Positions 54,090 to 63,356 of a stretch of DNA of 64,000 nt are shown here, one piece after another. How positions within the stretch are numbered: position 1 is the first letter of the stretch; the number at the start of each line of letters is the position of its first letter. The position numbers were made by a program, and so were the translations under genes. Origin of the DNA: an uncultured Prevotella sp. (GTDB lineage Bacteria; Bacteroidota; Bacteroidia; Bacteroidales; Bacteroidaceae); assembly GCA_900315525.1 (NCBI GenBank), contig OMZO01000002.1, positions 1 to 64,000 on the forward strand, read 5' to 3'. Under the pieces are notes generated by a model. The model did no database searches. It was not told the origin of the DNA and was given only the letters and a program-made list of their open reading frames with translations.

Positions 54090-55976
54090 TTATCTCTTTT
54101 GCTGGTTCATACGTTGTTTCTGCATTTCCTCTGCCTGTTTCTGCATGGCTTCCAGACGGGCTGCCAGACCACTTGTCTTCTTGTTCGGATTGTTCTTGTT
54201 CTCCTGATATTTGGCTTCAAGGATGGCAAGCAATTTCTCGTCGTTGGTAGTCTTGCGGAGTGTCCACATGATGGCTGCAGAGAAGAAGAGTGAGATGAAG
54301 TAGTAGAAGTTCAGACCTGAAGAATAGTCATTGAACATGAAGAAGAACATCAGCGGCATGAGGTACATCATCCATTGCATCATCTTCATCTGTTCAGCCT
54401 GAGCGCCCACCATCTGGTCCTTTTGCTGGCGCATCGTCATATAGGAGTAGAGCACGTTGGCTATGCAGAAAAGGATACAGGTCAGTGAGAGATGGTCGCC
54501 GATACCCCAGATGTTGGTGCCCCATTCGATGATAGGATCATAGGTAGAGAGGTCGTCGATCCAGAGGAATGACTCACGACGCAGTTGAATGGCGTTTGGT
54601 ACGAAGAAGAACATAGCCATCCAGATAGGGAACTGAATCAGCATAGGCAGACAACCGCCGAGGGGTGATACACCGTATTTGGCATAGAGACTCATCATCT
54701 CCTGCTGTTTCTTCATCTGGTCTTCTGGCTTGTCATATTGTCTGGTAGCCTCGTCGAGTTTCGGTTTCAGCACACGCATCTTGGCAGACGACATATAGCT
54801 CTTCTTCACCATTGGGAAGGTAAGTACCTTCAGCAACAGGGTAATCAGAATCAGTACGATACCCATTGAGAAGCCCCAAGAGGTAAGCCAGTCGAATACG
54901 TAGATGGTGAACCAGCGGTTGATCCAGCGTACGAGCCACCAACCCAGATTGACGAGTTGCTCCAGATCGAGATCCTTGCCAAAGGTGCTCTGCTGCTCGA
55001 CGTCCTTAATCAGTCGGAAGTCGTTAGGACCGATATACATCTCAAACTCTGAAGCCTTTGCACCTGTTGGGTCGAAAGCCGTTTTGAGTTTGGCGCTGAA
55101 TTGCTTCAAGAAACCACTGCCTTTCTCTTGTGGGATACTGGTCAGGAGACTGTTGGCAGCAAAATCGTCTTTGGCAATAAGGGCTGCAGAGAAGAACTGG
55201 TTTTTGAAGGCTACCCAGTCGAGTTGCTCCTCAATATTCTCATCGATGATCTCTGATGTCTCGTTCAGATAGTCTGTGCCACTGTTTTTCTCCTTGTAGG
55301 TAACAGAGGTATAGCGGTTCTCAAAGGTGAAGCCTTTCTCTTGCTGTCGAGTCAAGTCGTTCCACTCGATATCCATCTGCTGATAGTTGGGAGCGAACAT
55401 ACCACCCAGTCCATTCGCCTGGAATGTGAAATGGAGCAGATAGTCTGGTCCGAGCAGGTAGTTGAACACGATGCTTCCGCCGTTGCCAGCCTGAGCAGTC
55501 ATGGTGACAGTGGAGTCTGTTACGTTCGAAGGAGTGAAGTAGAGATCCTTAGTGAGGATGTTCTCCGACTTGCCTGCCAGCATGAAGTTCATCTGCTGTG
55601 TCTTCTCGTCGAAGAGCGTTACCCCCATTTGGTCATCACGGTTCTCAAAACCTTCGATAACGGCCTTTGATAAGGTTCCGCCTTTCGTGTCGAAGGTCAG
55701 TTGCACCTTGCCATTCTTCAGCACAATTTGCTGGCTGGTACCAGAGAGTGCAGAAAAGAACAAGGCTGTTGAGTCTGCACGGGCTGCTTCAGCTTTTGCC
55801 TTTTGTGCAGCTTCGTTCAGTTTCTGTTGCTTAGCTGCGTTATCTTTGATGGCAGCAGCGATACTGTCTTGTTTTCGTGCGGCTTCAATTTCCTCTGCAG
55901 ATGGTTGGTTATACCAACTGAATCCAATCAGGACCAGTGCTATGAGGACAAAGCCGATGATAGTGTCTTTGTTCAT
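54090..55976 (-). CDS. yidC: Membrane protein insertase YidC
   Basis: 628 residues: first helix MNKDTIIGFVLIALVLIGFS; a large periplasmic P1 domain to about 345; then five membrane helices with the conserved cytoplasmic hairpin (KMRVLKPKLDEATRQYDKPE to YAKYGVSPLGGCLPMLIQFP). The tail is Lys/Gln-rich. YidC helps inner-membrane proteins insert, alone or with SecYEG. A -7 box lies 42 bases upstream. DPP5 follows after three bases. Confidence 0.97.
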   Translation of the reverse strand: MNKDTIIGFVLIALVLIGFSWYNQPSAEEIEAARKQDSIAAAIKDNAAKQQKLNEAAQKAKAEAARADSTALFFSALSGTSQQIVLKNGKVQLTFDTKGGTLSKAVIEGFENRDDQMGVTLFDEKTQQMNFMLAGKSENILTKDLYFTPSNVTDSTVTMTAQAGNGGSIVFNYLLGPDYLLHFTFQANGLGGMFAPNYQQMDIEWNDLTRQQEKGFTFENRYTSVTYKEKNSGTDYLNETSEIIDENIEEQLDWVAFKNQFFSAALIAKDDFAANSLLTSIPQEKGSGFLKQFSAKLKTAFDPTGAKASEFEMYIGPNDFRLIKDVEQQSTFGKDLDLEQLVNLGWWLVRWINRWFTIYVFDWLTSWGFSMGIVLILITLLLKVLTFPMVKKSYMSSAKMRVLKPKLDEATRQYDKPEDQMKKQQEMMSLYAKYGVSPLGGCLPMLIQFPIWMAMFFFVPNAIQLRRESFLWIDDLSTYDPIIEWGTNIWGIGDHLSLTCILFCIANVLYSYMTMRQQKDQMVGAQAEQMKMMQWMMYLMPLMFFFMFNDYSSGLNFYYFISLFFSAAIMWTLRKTTNDEKLLAILEAKYQENKNNPNKKTSGLAARLEAMQKQAEEMQKQRMNQQKR

Positions 55977-56018
55977 TTATTTGTTGCTTTTTGTTTATAT
56001 ACGCGATAAATCAAGGTG

Positions 56019-56026
56019 CAAAATTA
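56019..56026 (-). promoter_or_regulatory. -7 box of yidC
   Basis: Minus-strand TAATTTTG, 42 bases before the yidC ATG. A possible TTG lies 22 bases upstream (56051-56049), slightly too far. Divergent from the DUF3078 promoter. Confidence 0.5.
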
Positions 56027-56069
56027 CGAAAAAAATGGGAATTCTATGCAATCTATAGCGAAAAAAATG

Positions 56070-56077
56070 TAACTTTG
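56070..56077 (+). promoter_or_regulatory. -7 box of the DUF3078 gene
   Basis: TAACTTTG ends nine bases before the ATG at 56087, implying a leader of only a few bases. Confidence 0.6.
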
Positions 56078-56086
56078 CAGTCAGAT

Positions 56087-57268
56087 ATGAGAAAACTAAC
56101 ATTATTTTTAGCGGTTGCTTTGGCGCTCAGCGCGAAGGCCGCACAGCCAAATGACAGTGTCAATGGACGTTATTATCGTCTGTTTGCTCCCTTGACCTTC
56201 TATCACAACGTAGCCGACAAATCGTTGGCACTCCATTCGGAGTCTGCTGGTAAAGACAAGCTCTCTGATGAAATCGATGCAGCACTTCTGAATGTCTATC
56301 TGAAACGCCCCGATCTGGTGAAGGCTACGGAGACTGATCTCCAGGAAACTGGTTCGATTCGTGAAGATGTCAACACCCCTCTTGAAAACAAGGTGGATTT
56401 TGTTGAAAAAGTAGAAGCCCCATCGATTATGGATATTCCACAGGATATTCCTGATACGGTGATGGTACAGGTCCCCAAGTTCTGGACATATAAGGGTGAC
56501 GGTTTTCTTCAGTTCATGCAGAACTATGTATCAGGCAACTGGTATAAGGGTGGTGAAAGTAACTACTCAATGGTGGGCGCGCTGACATTAGAAGCCAACT
56601 ATGATAATAAGGAAAAGTGGCTTTGGAACAATAAACTGGAACTGAAACTTGGTTTCATACGTTCCCGTACAGACTCCTTGCATAAGCTGAAGACCAATGA
56701 AGACCTTATTCGTCTGACGAGTAAAGTTGGACTTCAGGCCTCTAAACATTGGTATTACACTTTGCAGTTGCAAGCATATACTCAGTTCACAAAGGGCTAT
56801 AAGTCCAATGATCCGAAAGTCTATTCAGATTTCTTCTCGCCTTTCAATATAAACCTCGGTCTTGGTATGGATTACAAAGTCGAGACAAAGAATAAACGTC
56901 TGACGGGTTCGGTCAACCTTTCTCCGATAGCTATCAACTATCGATATGTGGGCAGAGTAGAATTGGGTCCCAGCTACGGCCTTGATGCAGGAAAGCATTC
57001 CTTGGTTGAGTTCGGTCCGAATATGACAGCCGACTTGGTTTGGAAGTTCAATGATGTCGTCACTTGGAAAACGCGTTTCTATGCCTTTACCTCCTTCAAG
57101 CGTGCTGAGATAGAGTGGGAGAACACCTTTGAGCTGCGTGTGTCAAAGTACATCACGGCCAATCTGTTCCTCTTCCCGCGTTTCGACGATGCCAGTATGT
57201 ATGATGATGAGCTAGGATATTTCCAGTTTAAGGAGTACAGTTCCTTGGGATTCGCCTATACCTTCTAA
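56087..57268 (+). CDS. DUF3078 outer-membrane protein
   Basis: 393 residues from the ATG at 56087. An in-frame start at 55991 would lie upstream of the promoter. Signal peptide (LTLFLAVALALSAKAA). The DUF3078 part begins WTYKGDGFLQFMQNYVSGNW and continues as beta-strands (NNKLELKLGFIRSRTDSL, YYTLQLQAYTQFTKGY) to a final aromatic FAYTF, as expected of a barrel. Function of the family unknown. Ends at a strong terminator shared with the DUF1573 gene. Confidence 0.85.
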   Translation: MRKLTLFLAVALALSAKAAQPNDSVNGRYYRLFAPLTFYHNVADKSLALHSESAGKDKLSDEIDAALLNVYLKRPDLVKATETDLQETGSIREDVNTPLENKVDFVEKVEAPSIMDIPQDIPDTVMVQVPKFWTYKGDGFLQFMQNYVSGNWYKGGESNYSMVGALTLEANYDNKEKWLWNNKLELKLGFIRSRTDSLHKLKTNEDLIRLTSKVGLQASKHWYYTLQLQAYTQFTKGYKSNDPKVYSDFFSPFNINLGLGMDYKVETKNKRLTGSVNLSPIAINYRYVGRVELGPSYGLDAGKHSLVEFGPNMTADLVWKFNDVVTWKTRFYAFTSFKRAEIEWENTFELRVSKYITANLFLFPRFDDASMYDDELGYFQFKEYSSLGFAYTF

Positions 57269-57274
57269 ACATAA

Positions 57275-57304
57275 AAGAAGCCTGGTCTCATGGCCAGGCT
57301 TCTT
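57275..57304. terminator. Bidirectional terminator, DUF3078/DUF1573
   Basis: AAGAAGCCTGG (57275-57285) pairs with CCAGGCTTCTT (57294-57304): 11 base pairs, eight-base loop. A T-rich tract follows on the plus strand and TTTT on the minus strand. It sits between convergent genes. Confidence 0.85.
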
Positions 57305-57309
57305 CATTT

Positions 57310-57699
57310 TTATTTTGCTTCCGTCATTTCTCCTTCGACGTATAACCTTGTCATCTCTACAGCGCCGTTTGTACGGACTGTGATCGATTTTTTGAAATGC
57401 CCAGGAAATTTACCCGCACCGTTATAGGTCACTTTGATGATTCCCTGCTCGCCAGGTTTGATAGGCGTCTTGGTGTATTCGGGAACAGTACAGCCACAAC
57501 TGGCTATAGCTTGATTGATAATCAGATTCTGTTCACCAACATTCGTATAGGTGAAAACACAACTGACAACGGGCTCTTTTTCTGAGAATGTTCCGAAATT
57601 GTGAGTCAGTTTGTCAAACTTGATTTCTGCTGGCTTTTGGGCCAAGGTCACTGTGATGCCACAAGCAAACATCAGGACTATTAAAAGTAATTTTTTCAT
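57310..57699 (-). CDS. DUF1573 periplasmic protein
   Basis: 129 residues. Signal peptide MKKLLLIVLMFACGITVTLA, then one DUF1573 (ASH/MSP-like beta-sandwich) domain: ITFDxLTHNFGTF-type start KFDKLTHNFGTFSEKEPV, CVFTYTNVGEQNLIINQA, and ASCGCTVPEYTKTPIKPGEQ. The SCGC pair is a regular feature of the family. Very common in Bacteroidota; function unknown. Has its own -7 box. Confidence 0.93.
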   Translation of the reverse strand: MKKLLLIVLMFACGITVTLAQKPAEIKFDKLTHNFGTFSEKEPVVSCVFTYTNVGEQNLIINQAIASCGCTVPEYTKTPIKPGEQGIIKVTYNGAGKFPGHFKKSITVRTNGAVEMTRLYVEGEMTEAK

Positions 57700-57731
57700 T
57701 TTCTGAATCTGTTTATTTGTAAATTCGGGGG

Positions 57732-57739
57732 CAAAGATA
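57732..57739 (-). promoter_or_regulatory. -7 box of the DUF1573 gene
   Basis: Minus-strand TATCTTTG, 32 bases before the ATG at 57699. Confidence 0.5.
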
Positions 57740-57834
57740 CAAAAAAGCCGTTAAAAGAGAAAAATGAAAAGTAAAAAAATTGCTTGTGCAGGCATAATTT
57801 TTAATATTTAATCTTTTATTTTTGATTTTCTTTG

Positions 57835-57842
57835 TAACTTTG
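57835..57842 (+). promoter_or_regulatory. -7 box of aspS
   Basis: TAACTTTG, 30 bases before the aspS ATG; A/T-rich upstream DNA without a clear -33 element. Divergent from the DUF1573 promoter. Confidence 0.55.
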
Positions 57843-57872
57843 CACCTCAAAACGAATAAAATAGAAATAAAT

Positions 57873-59633
57873 ATGTACAGAACTAAGACTTGTGGAGAGC
57901 TACGGCTCTCAGATGCTGGCAGCGTGGTAACACTTGCAGGATGGGTGCAGCGCAGTCGCAAGATGGGTGGTATGACTTTCGTCGATCTCCGTGACCGCTA
58001 TGGTATTACACAGTTGGTTTTCAATGAGGCTGATGACGCCCCGCTTTGTGATCGTGCCAATAAACTCGGACGTGAATTCTGTATTCAGGTGAAGGGTGAG
58101 GTAAGTGAGCGTCAGAGCAAGAACCCGAAGATGCCTACTGGCGATATTGAGATTCTGGTGAAAGAACTGAATGTGCTGAGTGAAAGTCTGACACCTCCAT
58201 TCACCATTGAGGACAATACAGATGGTGGTGACGACATTCGTATGAAGTACCGTTATCTGGATTTGCGTCGCGCAGCAGTCCGTAAGAATCTGGAACTTCG
58301 TCACCGTATGACCATCCTGATTCGTAATTTCCTCGATGGCAAGGACTTTATCGAGGTTGAGACACCAATTCTGATTGGTTCTACACCAGAGGGTGCACGT
58401 GACTTCGTCGTTCCCAGTCGCATGAATCCAGGTCAGTTCTATGCATTGCCCCAGTCTCCTCAGACCTTGAAGCAGTTGCTGATGGTCAGCGGTTTCGACC
58501 GTTATTTCCAGATTGCCAAGTGTTTCCGTGATGAGGACCTTCGTGCAGACCGTCAGCCAGAGTTCACTCAGATCGACTGTGAGATGTCGTTCGTGGAGCA
58601 GGAGGATGTGCTTCAGCTCTTTGAGGATATGGCCCGTCATTTGTTTAAAGAGGTGCGTGGCGTCGAGCTTCCCCCGTTGCAGCGCATGACTTGGCACGAG
58701 GCTATGCGTCGTTTTGGTTCCGACAAGCCCGATCTTCGTTTCGGTATGGAGTTTGTGGAATTGATGGATGTGCTGAAAGGTACTGGCTCATTCCCTGTCT
58801 TCAACGAAGCTAATTATATCGGTGGTATCTGTGTTCCAGGTTGTGCCAACTATACGCGCAAACAACTTGATCAGCTGACAGACTTTGTCAAGCGTCCGCA
58901 GGTTGGTGCCAAAGGTCTTGTCTATGTCAAGTTTAATGAGGATGGCACCGTCAAGTCCAGTATCGACAAGTTCTATGAGCCCGAAGTGTGGGCCAAGGTC
59001 AAAGAGGCTATGGGCGCTAAGGATGGTGACCTTGTGCTGATCCTGAGTGGTGATAATGCCAATAAGACCCGTGTGCAGCTCTGTACACTTCGCCTGGAGA
59101 TGGGTGATCGTCTTGGCTTTCGCGATAAGGACAATTTCGTATGTCTCTGGATTGTAGACTTCCCACTCTTCGAGTGGAGTGATGAAGAGCAGCGTCTGAT
59201 GGCAACCCACCATCCGTTTACGATGCCGAATCCCGATGATATCCCATTGCTCGATACAGCTCCGGAGAAAGTCCGTGCTGTGGCATACGATTTCGTTTGC
59301 AATGGTGTCGAAGTCGGTGGCGGTTCACTCCGTATCCACGATGGTAAACTTCAGGAGAAGATGTTCCAGATTCTTGGTTTCACGCCAGAACGTGCGATGG
59401 CTCAGTTTGGATTCCTGATTAATGCCTTCAAATATGGAGCACCTCCTCATGCAGGACTTGCATTTGGTCTTGATCGCTTCGTCTCATTGATGGCAGGTCT
59501 TGATAGCATCCGCGATTGTATTGCCTTCCCGAAGAACAATAGTGGTCGTGATGTGATGCTTGACGCCCCCGGTGAACTGGACCCGAAACAGTTGGAAGAG
59601 CTGCAGTTGAAAATTGACTTACATCAAGAATAG
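57873..59633 (+). CDS. aspS: Aspartate-tRNA ligase
   Basis: 586 residues from the ATG at 57873; a longer frame to a TTG at 57822 covers the promoter. The N-terminal anticodon-binding OB fold has [20 protein letters not shown]. The class II catalytic core follows, with motif 2 ([19 protein letters not shown]), the bacterial GAD insertion, and motif 3 ([15 protein letters not shown]). Charges tRNA-Asp with aspartate. Normal length for the bacterial form. Stands alone as a transcription unit. Confidence 0.97.
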   Translation: MYRTKTCGELRLSDAGSVVTLAGWVQRSRKMGGMTFVDLRDRYGITQLVFNEADDAPLCDRANKLGREFCIQVKGEVSERQSKNPKMPTGDIEILVKELNVLSESLTPPFTIEDNTDGGDDIRMKYRYLDLRRAAVRKNLELRHRMTILIRNFLDGKDFIEVETPILIGSTPEGARDFVVPSRMNPGQFYALPQSPQTLKQLLMVSGFDRYFQIAKCFRDEDLRADRQPEFTQIDCEMSFVEQEDVLQLFEDMARHLFKEVRGVELPPLQRMTWHEAMRRFGSDKPDLRFGMEFVELMDVLKGTGSFPVFNEANYIGGICVPGCANYTRKQLDQLTDFVKRPQVGAKGLVYVKFNEDGTVKSSIDKFYEPEVWAKVKEAMGAKDGDLVLILSGDNANKTRVQLCTLRLEMGDRLGFRDKDNFVCLWIVDFPLFEWSDEEQRLMATHHPFTMPNPDDIPLLDTAPEKVRAVAYDFVCNGVEVGGGSLRIHDGKLQEKMFQILGFTPERAMAQFGFLINAFKYGAPPHAGLAFGLDRFVSLMAGLDSIRDCIAFPKNNSGRDVMLDAPGELDPKQLEELQLKIDLHQE

Positions 59634-59688
59634 TCGGTCTTTTGTCAAAAAAACTTAAATATCAACAACTTGTCTGAATAATAAGTGT

Positions 59689-59696
59689 TAAATTTG
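59689..59696 (+). promoter_or_regulatory. -7 box of the H1-like gene
   Basis: TAAATTTG, 55 bases before the ATG at 59752. The nearest TTG upstream (59670-59672) is only 16 bases away, so the -33 is uncertain. The 118-base gap after aspS otherwise holds A/T-rich DNA. Confidence 0.45.
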
Positions 59697-59751
59697 CACT
59701 CGAAAAGTAATTATTTACAACTTCAATACGAGTATTAATTTTTTTTAAACT

Positions 59752-60063
59752 ATGGCAGAAAAGAAAGCAACAGCTAAGAAGGCTACTGAGACAAAGGCAG
59801 CCGCAGCTAAGAAAACCACAACCGCAAAGAAGGCAGCTGCTCCTAAGGCAGCAGCAAAGTCTGTTTTCGCAGTAAATGCTGAGAATGCAGGTTTCAAGGC
59901 AGGAGATGTTTATCAGGCACTGGCAGCAGCAGGTAAGGCTCTCACCGTTAAGGAGATTGCAAAGGCTGCAAAGATTTCAGAGGAGGAGACTCTTCTCGGT
60001 CTCGGCTGGCTCTTCAAGGAGGGTAAGCTCGCTAACGATGGAGAGAAAGTGACTTTGGCTTAA
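59752..60063 (+). CDS. Histone H1-like winged-helix protein with Lys/Ala-rich tail
   Basis: 103 residues. Residues 1-36 are almost only Lys, Ala and Thr, in KKA/AKK repeats (AEKKATAKKATETKAAAAKK), like histone H1 tails and bacterial H1-like DNA-compaction proteins. Residues about 40-103 form a predicted small winged helix (DVYQALAAAGKALTVKEIAK, AAKISEEETLLGLGWLFKEG, ending KVTLA). Likely a nucleoid-associated DNA-binding protein that combines a disordered basic tail with a winged HTH. Ends with a classic intrinsic terminator. A short companion gene follows. Confidence 0.75.
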   Translation: MAEKKATAKKATETKAAAAKKTTTAKKAAAPKAAAKSVFAVNAENAGFKAGDVYQALAAAGKALTVKEIAKAAKISEEETLLGLGWLFKEGKLANDGEKVTLA

Positions 60064-60084
60064 TCCATTTAAGTACGATAAGAG

Positions 60085-60114
60085 AGGTCGGTAAGATTTT
60101 TACCGACCTTTTTT
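60085..60114 (+). terminator. Intrinsic terminator after the H1-like gene
   Basis: AGGTCGGTAA (60085-60094) pairs with TTACCGACCT (60100-60109), five-base loop, followed by TTTTT to 60114. The next gene begins seven bases later, so any readthrough sets its expression. Confidence 0.9.
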
Positions 60115-60120
60115 AATAAG

Positions 60121-60465
60121 ATGACTTATGACCAGCAGATATTAGACATTCTCACAGCAGTGGGAGAGAAGGGCATCAGCGTCCAGCTGTTGGCCAAGCA
60201 TGTCTATAATAGTAATCTGTCGTTTTTCTATACGCCCAACCTTGAGGAGATTCGTGCCTATATTCAGCAATATCTTCTGAAAAACTCCAAACAGCCATCT
60301 TCCCTGATTGAGAAAATGGAGCGAAGGGGCTATTATCGTCTGAACACCCAGAACAATCCAGATGCTCGGCAGTTGATAATAGATTTTAGGGAAGAAAGTC
60401 TTGCTAGCGATAAAGAGGAGAGACCTGACACAGATGTGGATCTCTCCTTGGATTTGTTTGGTTAA
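60121..60465 (+). CDS. Small hypothetical protein with HTH-like N-terminus
   Basis: 114 residues, no signal peptide. The N-terminus (QQILDILTAVGEKGISVQLL, then AKHVYNSN) reads like the first helices of a winged HTH. A middle part (IQQYLLKNSKQPSSLIEKME, RRGYYRLN) could be recognition helix and wing. The acidic tail ends [10 protein letters not shown]. Not recognised as a named family. No promoter of its own is seen in the seven bases between the terminator and its ATG, so it probably depends on readthrough from the H1-like gene. Its stop overlaps the convergent glycosyltransferase stop by four bases. Confidence 0.65.
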   Translation: MTYDQQILDILTAVGEKGISVQLLAKHVYNSNLSFFYTPNLEEIRAYIQQYLLKNSKQPSSLIEKMERRGYYRLNTQNNPDARQLIIDFREESLASDKEERPDTDVDLSLDLFG

Positions 60466-61589
60466 CTCCTGCGTTTATATACGCGCTCATATACATCAAG
60501 CAGTTGTTCTGCTGTCTGTCGCCATGAGAAAAGTTTGGCTCTCTTGATACCCAGCTCCTTCTGCTGATCGTAGAAATCTCTGTCTTTTTCTAGCTTAATC
60601 ATCATTTGAGCAATATCGCCAGGACTCTCGGGATTAACCAGTATGGCGTTTCGTCCTCCTATCTCAGGCATAGAAGATGTGTTCGACGTGATAACGGGCG
60701 TGCCGCAGGCCATAGCTTCCAGCAAAGGTATGCCAAAACTTTCCCTTAATGAGGTGTATAGGAAGGCAAAGGCATTATTATAGATGTAGGGCAGATCGGA
60801 ATTGACGATATATCCAGACATCTGGATGTTGGGATAGATATTTTCGATATGATTTTTGACAATGATATCGTCAAGATAACTCTTGTCTAAATCTGCCATC
60901 AGTAATTTCCGTTTCACTTTCGAAAGCTCCAGATATTTTGAATAGGCGATGAGCGTTCTTTCTGTATTCTTTTTCGGATCTGTATTTCCAAGGAAAAAGA
61001 AGTAACCAGGTTCTTTAATATATTTTCGATATTTCATATCTAAGTCTTTCAAAGGCTTGAACCACTCATTATATCCATTGTATATCATGACCATGCGCTC
61101 GCTTGGAATACCGAGTCTTGTGATGATGTTGTTTCTCTCGAAGTCAGAAACTGTAATGATATATTTGCATTTCTTGAGAATCCTGGGTACGACGAGCCTG
61201 CGATATAGCCATCCCATATTCTGATAAAGCGATTTGTTGGATTTGTCTCGCGGTTCCATGAAGATGATATCATGGAGTGTCAGTACCAAGGGAACACTGC
61301 ACCAGATAGGCGCTGTATTACTGGTGCAATGCAGCAGGTCAAGTTTCAGTTCACTGACAGCCTTCGGCAGTGTGATTTGTTCCCAGATAGGGTATATGTT
61401 TCCGCCTATCTCTATGATATGCACATTCTTACTGTCCTCCAGACAACGGTCTTCTCCAGGAGCGACGAATACAAAGAATTCATTGTGGGTGTCAAACTGT
61501 TGCAGTTCCTTGATTTCCTGCAAAACCACATAGTCCATTCCGTGTTTGTTCTTACGGAAGATGCGTTGAGCTTCAATACCAATTCTCAT
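60462..61589 (-). CDS. GT4-type glycosyltransferase
   Basis: 375 residues with the GT-B fold. The C-terminal donor-binding region carries [20 protein letters not shown] (E-x7-E motif of GT4) and [17 protein letters not shown], preceded by [20 protein letters not shown]. Acts in the cytoplasm on a surface polysaccharide. Start overlaps the acyltransferase stop by four bases. Sugar unknown. Confidence 0.9.
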   Translation of the reverse strand: MRIGIEAQRIFRKNKHGMDYVVLQEIKELQQFDTHNEFFVFVAPGEDRCLEDSKNVHIIEIGGNIYPIWEQITLPKAVSELKLDLLHCTSNTAPIWCSVPLVLTLHDIIFMEPRDKSNKSLYQNMGWLYRRLVVPRILKKCKYIITVSDFERNNIITRLGIPSERMVMIYNGYNEWFKPLKDLDMKYRKYIKEPGYFFFLGNTDPKKNTERTLIAYSKYLELSKVKRKLLMADLDKSYLDDIIVKNHIENIYPNIQMSGYIVNSDLPYIYNNAFAFLYTSLRESFGIPLLEAMACGTPVITSNTSSMPEIGGRNAILVNPESPGDIAQMMIKLEKDRDFYDQQKELGIKRAKLFSWRQTAEQLLDVYERVYKRRS

Positions 61590-62176
61590 ATTTGTCTGAT
61601 TACTTTAGCAGGTACCCCAGCCACCAACGAGTGTGGGGGCACGTCTTTTGTTACAATGGCTCCTGCAGCCACAACAGCATGTTTCCCAATAGTGACACCA
61701 GGTAGGATGACAGCGTTTGCCCCCACCCAGATATCATCTTCCAGAACCACCTCCTTGGTGCTAATGCCTTGCTGGTCAATGCGCTTCTCCGAGTCGTCGA
61801 AATTGTGGTTAAGAGCTGTGATGGTGATGCCCTGTGCTAAATTGACATGACTTCCGATGGTGACTGGGCCGATGATGGTGTTGTGTAAACCTATTCTTGT
61901 ATGGTCACCGATGATCACATCACCTACGGCGTTGTTGATACAGGCAAAAGATTCCACGACAGAATAGTCTCCGAGCCAGAACTTCCGATAAGGTGGCGTG
62001 TCCATTCTCACTGAATGATGGATAATGGCATGCCTGCCCCGATGCTGATAGAGAGGGGCTAATAACCTGATGAACCATCGTGGTCGCGTCTCCACCTGAT
62101 TCATAATCAGCCAGTCCACCATTCTTTTCAGTCTGGGGTTACTCTTAAATTTCGCTCTGACTTCTTCGTGATTCAT
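61586..62176 (-). CDS. Hexapeptide-repeat acyltransferase (WbbJ/Maa type)
   Basis: 196 residues. Left-handed beta-helix repeats: [20 protein letters not shown], then [18 protein letters not shown]. The catalytic His is likely in ITALNHNF. The C-terminus [39 protein letters not shown] closes the helix. Probably O-acetylates a sugar of the polysaccharide. It overlaps the upstream glycosyltransferase by 32 bases and the next by four, so all are in one transcript. Confidence 0.92.
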   Translation of the reverse strand: MNHEEVRAKFKSNPRLKRMVDWLIMNQVETRPRWFIRLLAPLYQHRGRHAIIHHSVRMDTPPYRKFWLGDYSVVESFACINNAVGDVIIGDHTRIGLHNTIIGPVTIGSHVNLAQGITITALNHNFDDSEKRIDQQGISTKEVVLEDDIWVGANAVILPGVTIGKHAVVAAGAIVTKDVPPHSLVAGVPAKVIRQI

Positions 62177-63356
62177 GACTTGTTGCTTCTATGAGTTGTT
62201 TCCACTGTTTGATGATATGATCCACTTCAAACCGTTGTGATATTTCGATGGCTTCTTTGGATTTTTTGCCCCAGTCTAACCTGGTTGCATCTTCCAATCG
62301 TTGCGCCAGTTCGTCAATGTCACCGTTCTTGAAGTAGAGACCGAAGTCGCCCATGATTTCTCGGCTGGTAGGTAAGTCTGATGATACGACAGGAAGCCCG
62401 TGAGCCATAGCCTCTACCATTACTAATCCAAACCCTTCCCATCGAGAACTGAGCACATAGACTTGTGCCTGAGAGTAATAGTCTTGTACATGGTTTGTGA
62501 AGGGGTGGATGGTTACCCTGTCAGTTAAGTGATATTTCTCAATTAGTTTTCTATACATTTTCTCTTCCACGCCTTCACCAACAATATCTAAGTGCCATTC
62601 GGAATTTTTCTGGGCAAAGATATGGAATGCCTCGATGAGCAGGTCAAATCCCTTATGACGGTGTGAGAACCTTCCTACAGCAAGGAACCGTTTTGAATCT
62701 CCTTTGGAAACCTCACCTGGTTCAAGTGTCAAGGGATTATAAATGACAGTTGGTTTGAAAACAGGATCATAATTATGATAGGTGTCTGCATCATGATGGC
62801 ATAATAACACGACATGGTCTAATTTTCTGAACTGATAGACATAATGTCGCTTTCTGGCTCCCCCGATATAGATAAAGTTATCGCCAAATAGTGCTTCGAA
62901 AGAGTTATGTATCCATCCAATGGTCTTTACGCCTGGCAGATGCTTCTTGATAGTCGCCAGCCTGCCACTCAATGGTGCGTGAACACCAATGATGGTCTGA
63001 TAGTTGCCGGCCTTGAGTTCTGTAATAAGTACCTTTCTCAGTTCTGACGGGAATGAACTGTGTGCATAGAGATCTGATGTCCATTGGGATTGGGGCATTA
63101 GGCGCATATATAGTCCGCTGTAAGCCTTGCACAGTTTATTCTTGAAATATCCGATTGGCGGATACGATATGAAACGATAGTGAATGTCAGATTGCTCCAG
63201 ATCATACAAAGTGAGATTCTTGGCCTCTGGTTTGTCAAAAGTGACGATGGTGATATCGTGACTTTTGGATAGTTCCTTAGCTATCACGGCAGTGACACGC
63301 TGGACACCACCAATGCTAAAAATACTATCAACCAAAAAGCAAATTCTCTGTTTCAT
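62145..63356 (-). CDS. GT4-type glycosyltransferase
   Basis: 403 residues from the ATG at 63356, which overlaps the previous stop (ATGA); the longer frame to 63398 is unlikely. GT-B fold: N-terminal [20 protein letters not shown] (GG loop), and C-terminal [40 protein letters not shown] (E-x7-E), [15 protein letters not shown]. Transfers a sugar for surface glycan synthesis; donor and linkage unknown. Confidence 0.93.
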   Translation of the reverse strand: MKQRICFLVDSIFSIGGVQRVTAVIAKELSKSHDITIVTFDKPEAKNLTLYDLEQSDIHYRFISYPPIGYFKNKLCKAYSGLYMRLMPQSQWTSDLYAHSSFPSELRKVLITELKAGNYQTIIGVHAPLSGRLATIKKHLPGVKTIGWIHNSFEALFGDNFIYIGGARKRHYVYQFRKLDHVVLLCHHDADTYHNYDPVFKPTVIYNPLTLEPGEVSKGDSKRFLAVGRFSHRHKGFDLLIEAFHIFAQKNSEWHLDIVGEGVEEKMYRKLIEKYHLTDRVTIHPFTNHVQDYYSQAQVYVLSSRWEGFGLVMVEAMAHGLPVVSSDLPTSREIMGDFGLYFKNGDIDELAQRLEDATRLDWGKKSKEAIEISQRFEVDHIIKQWKQLIEATSHESRRSQSEI

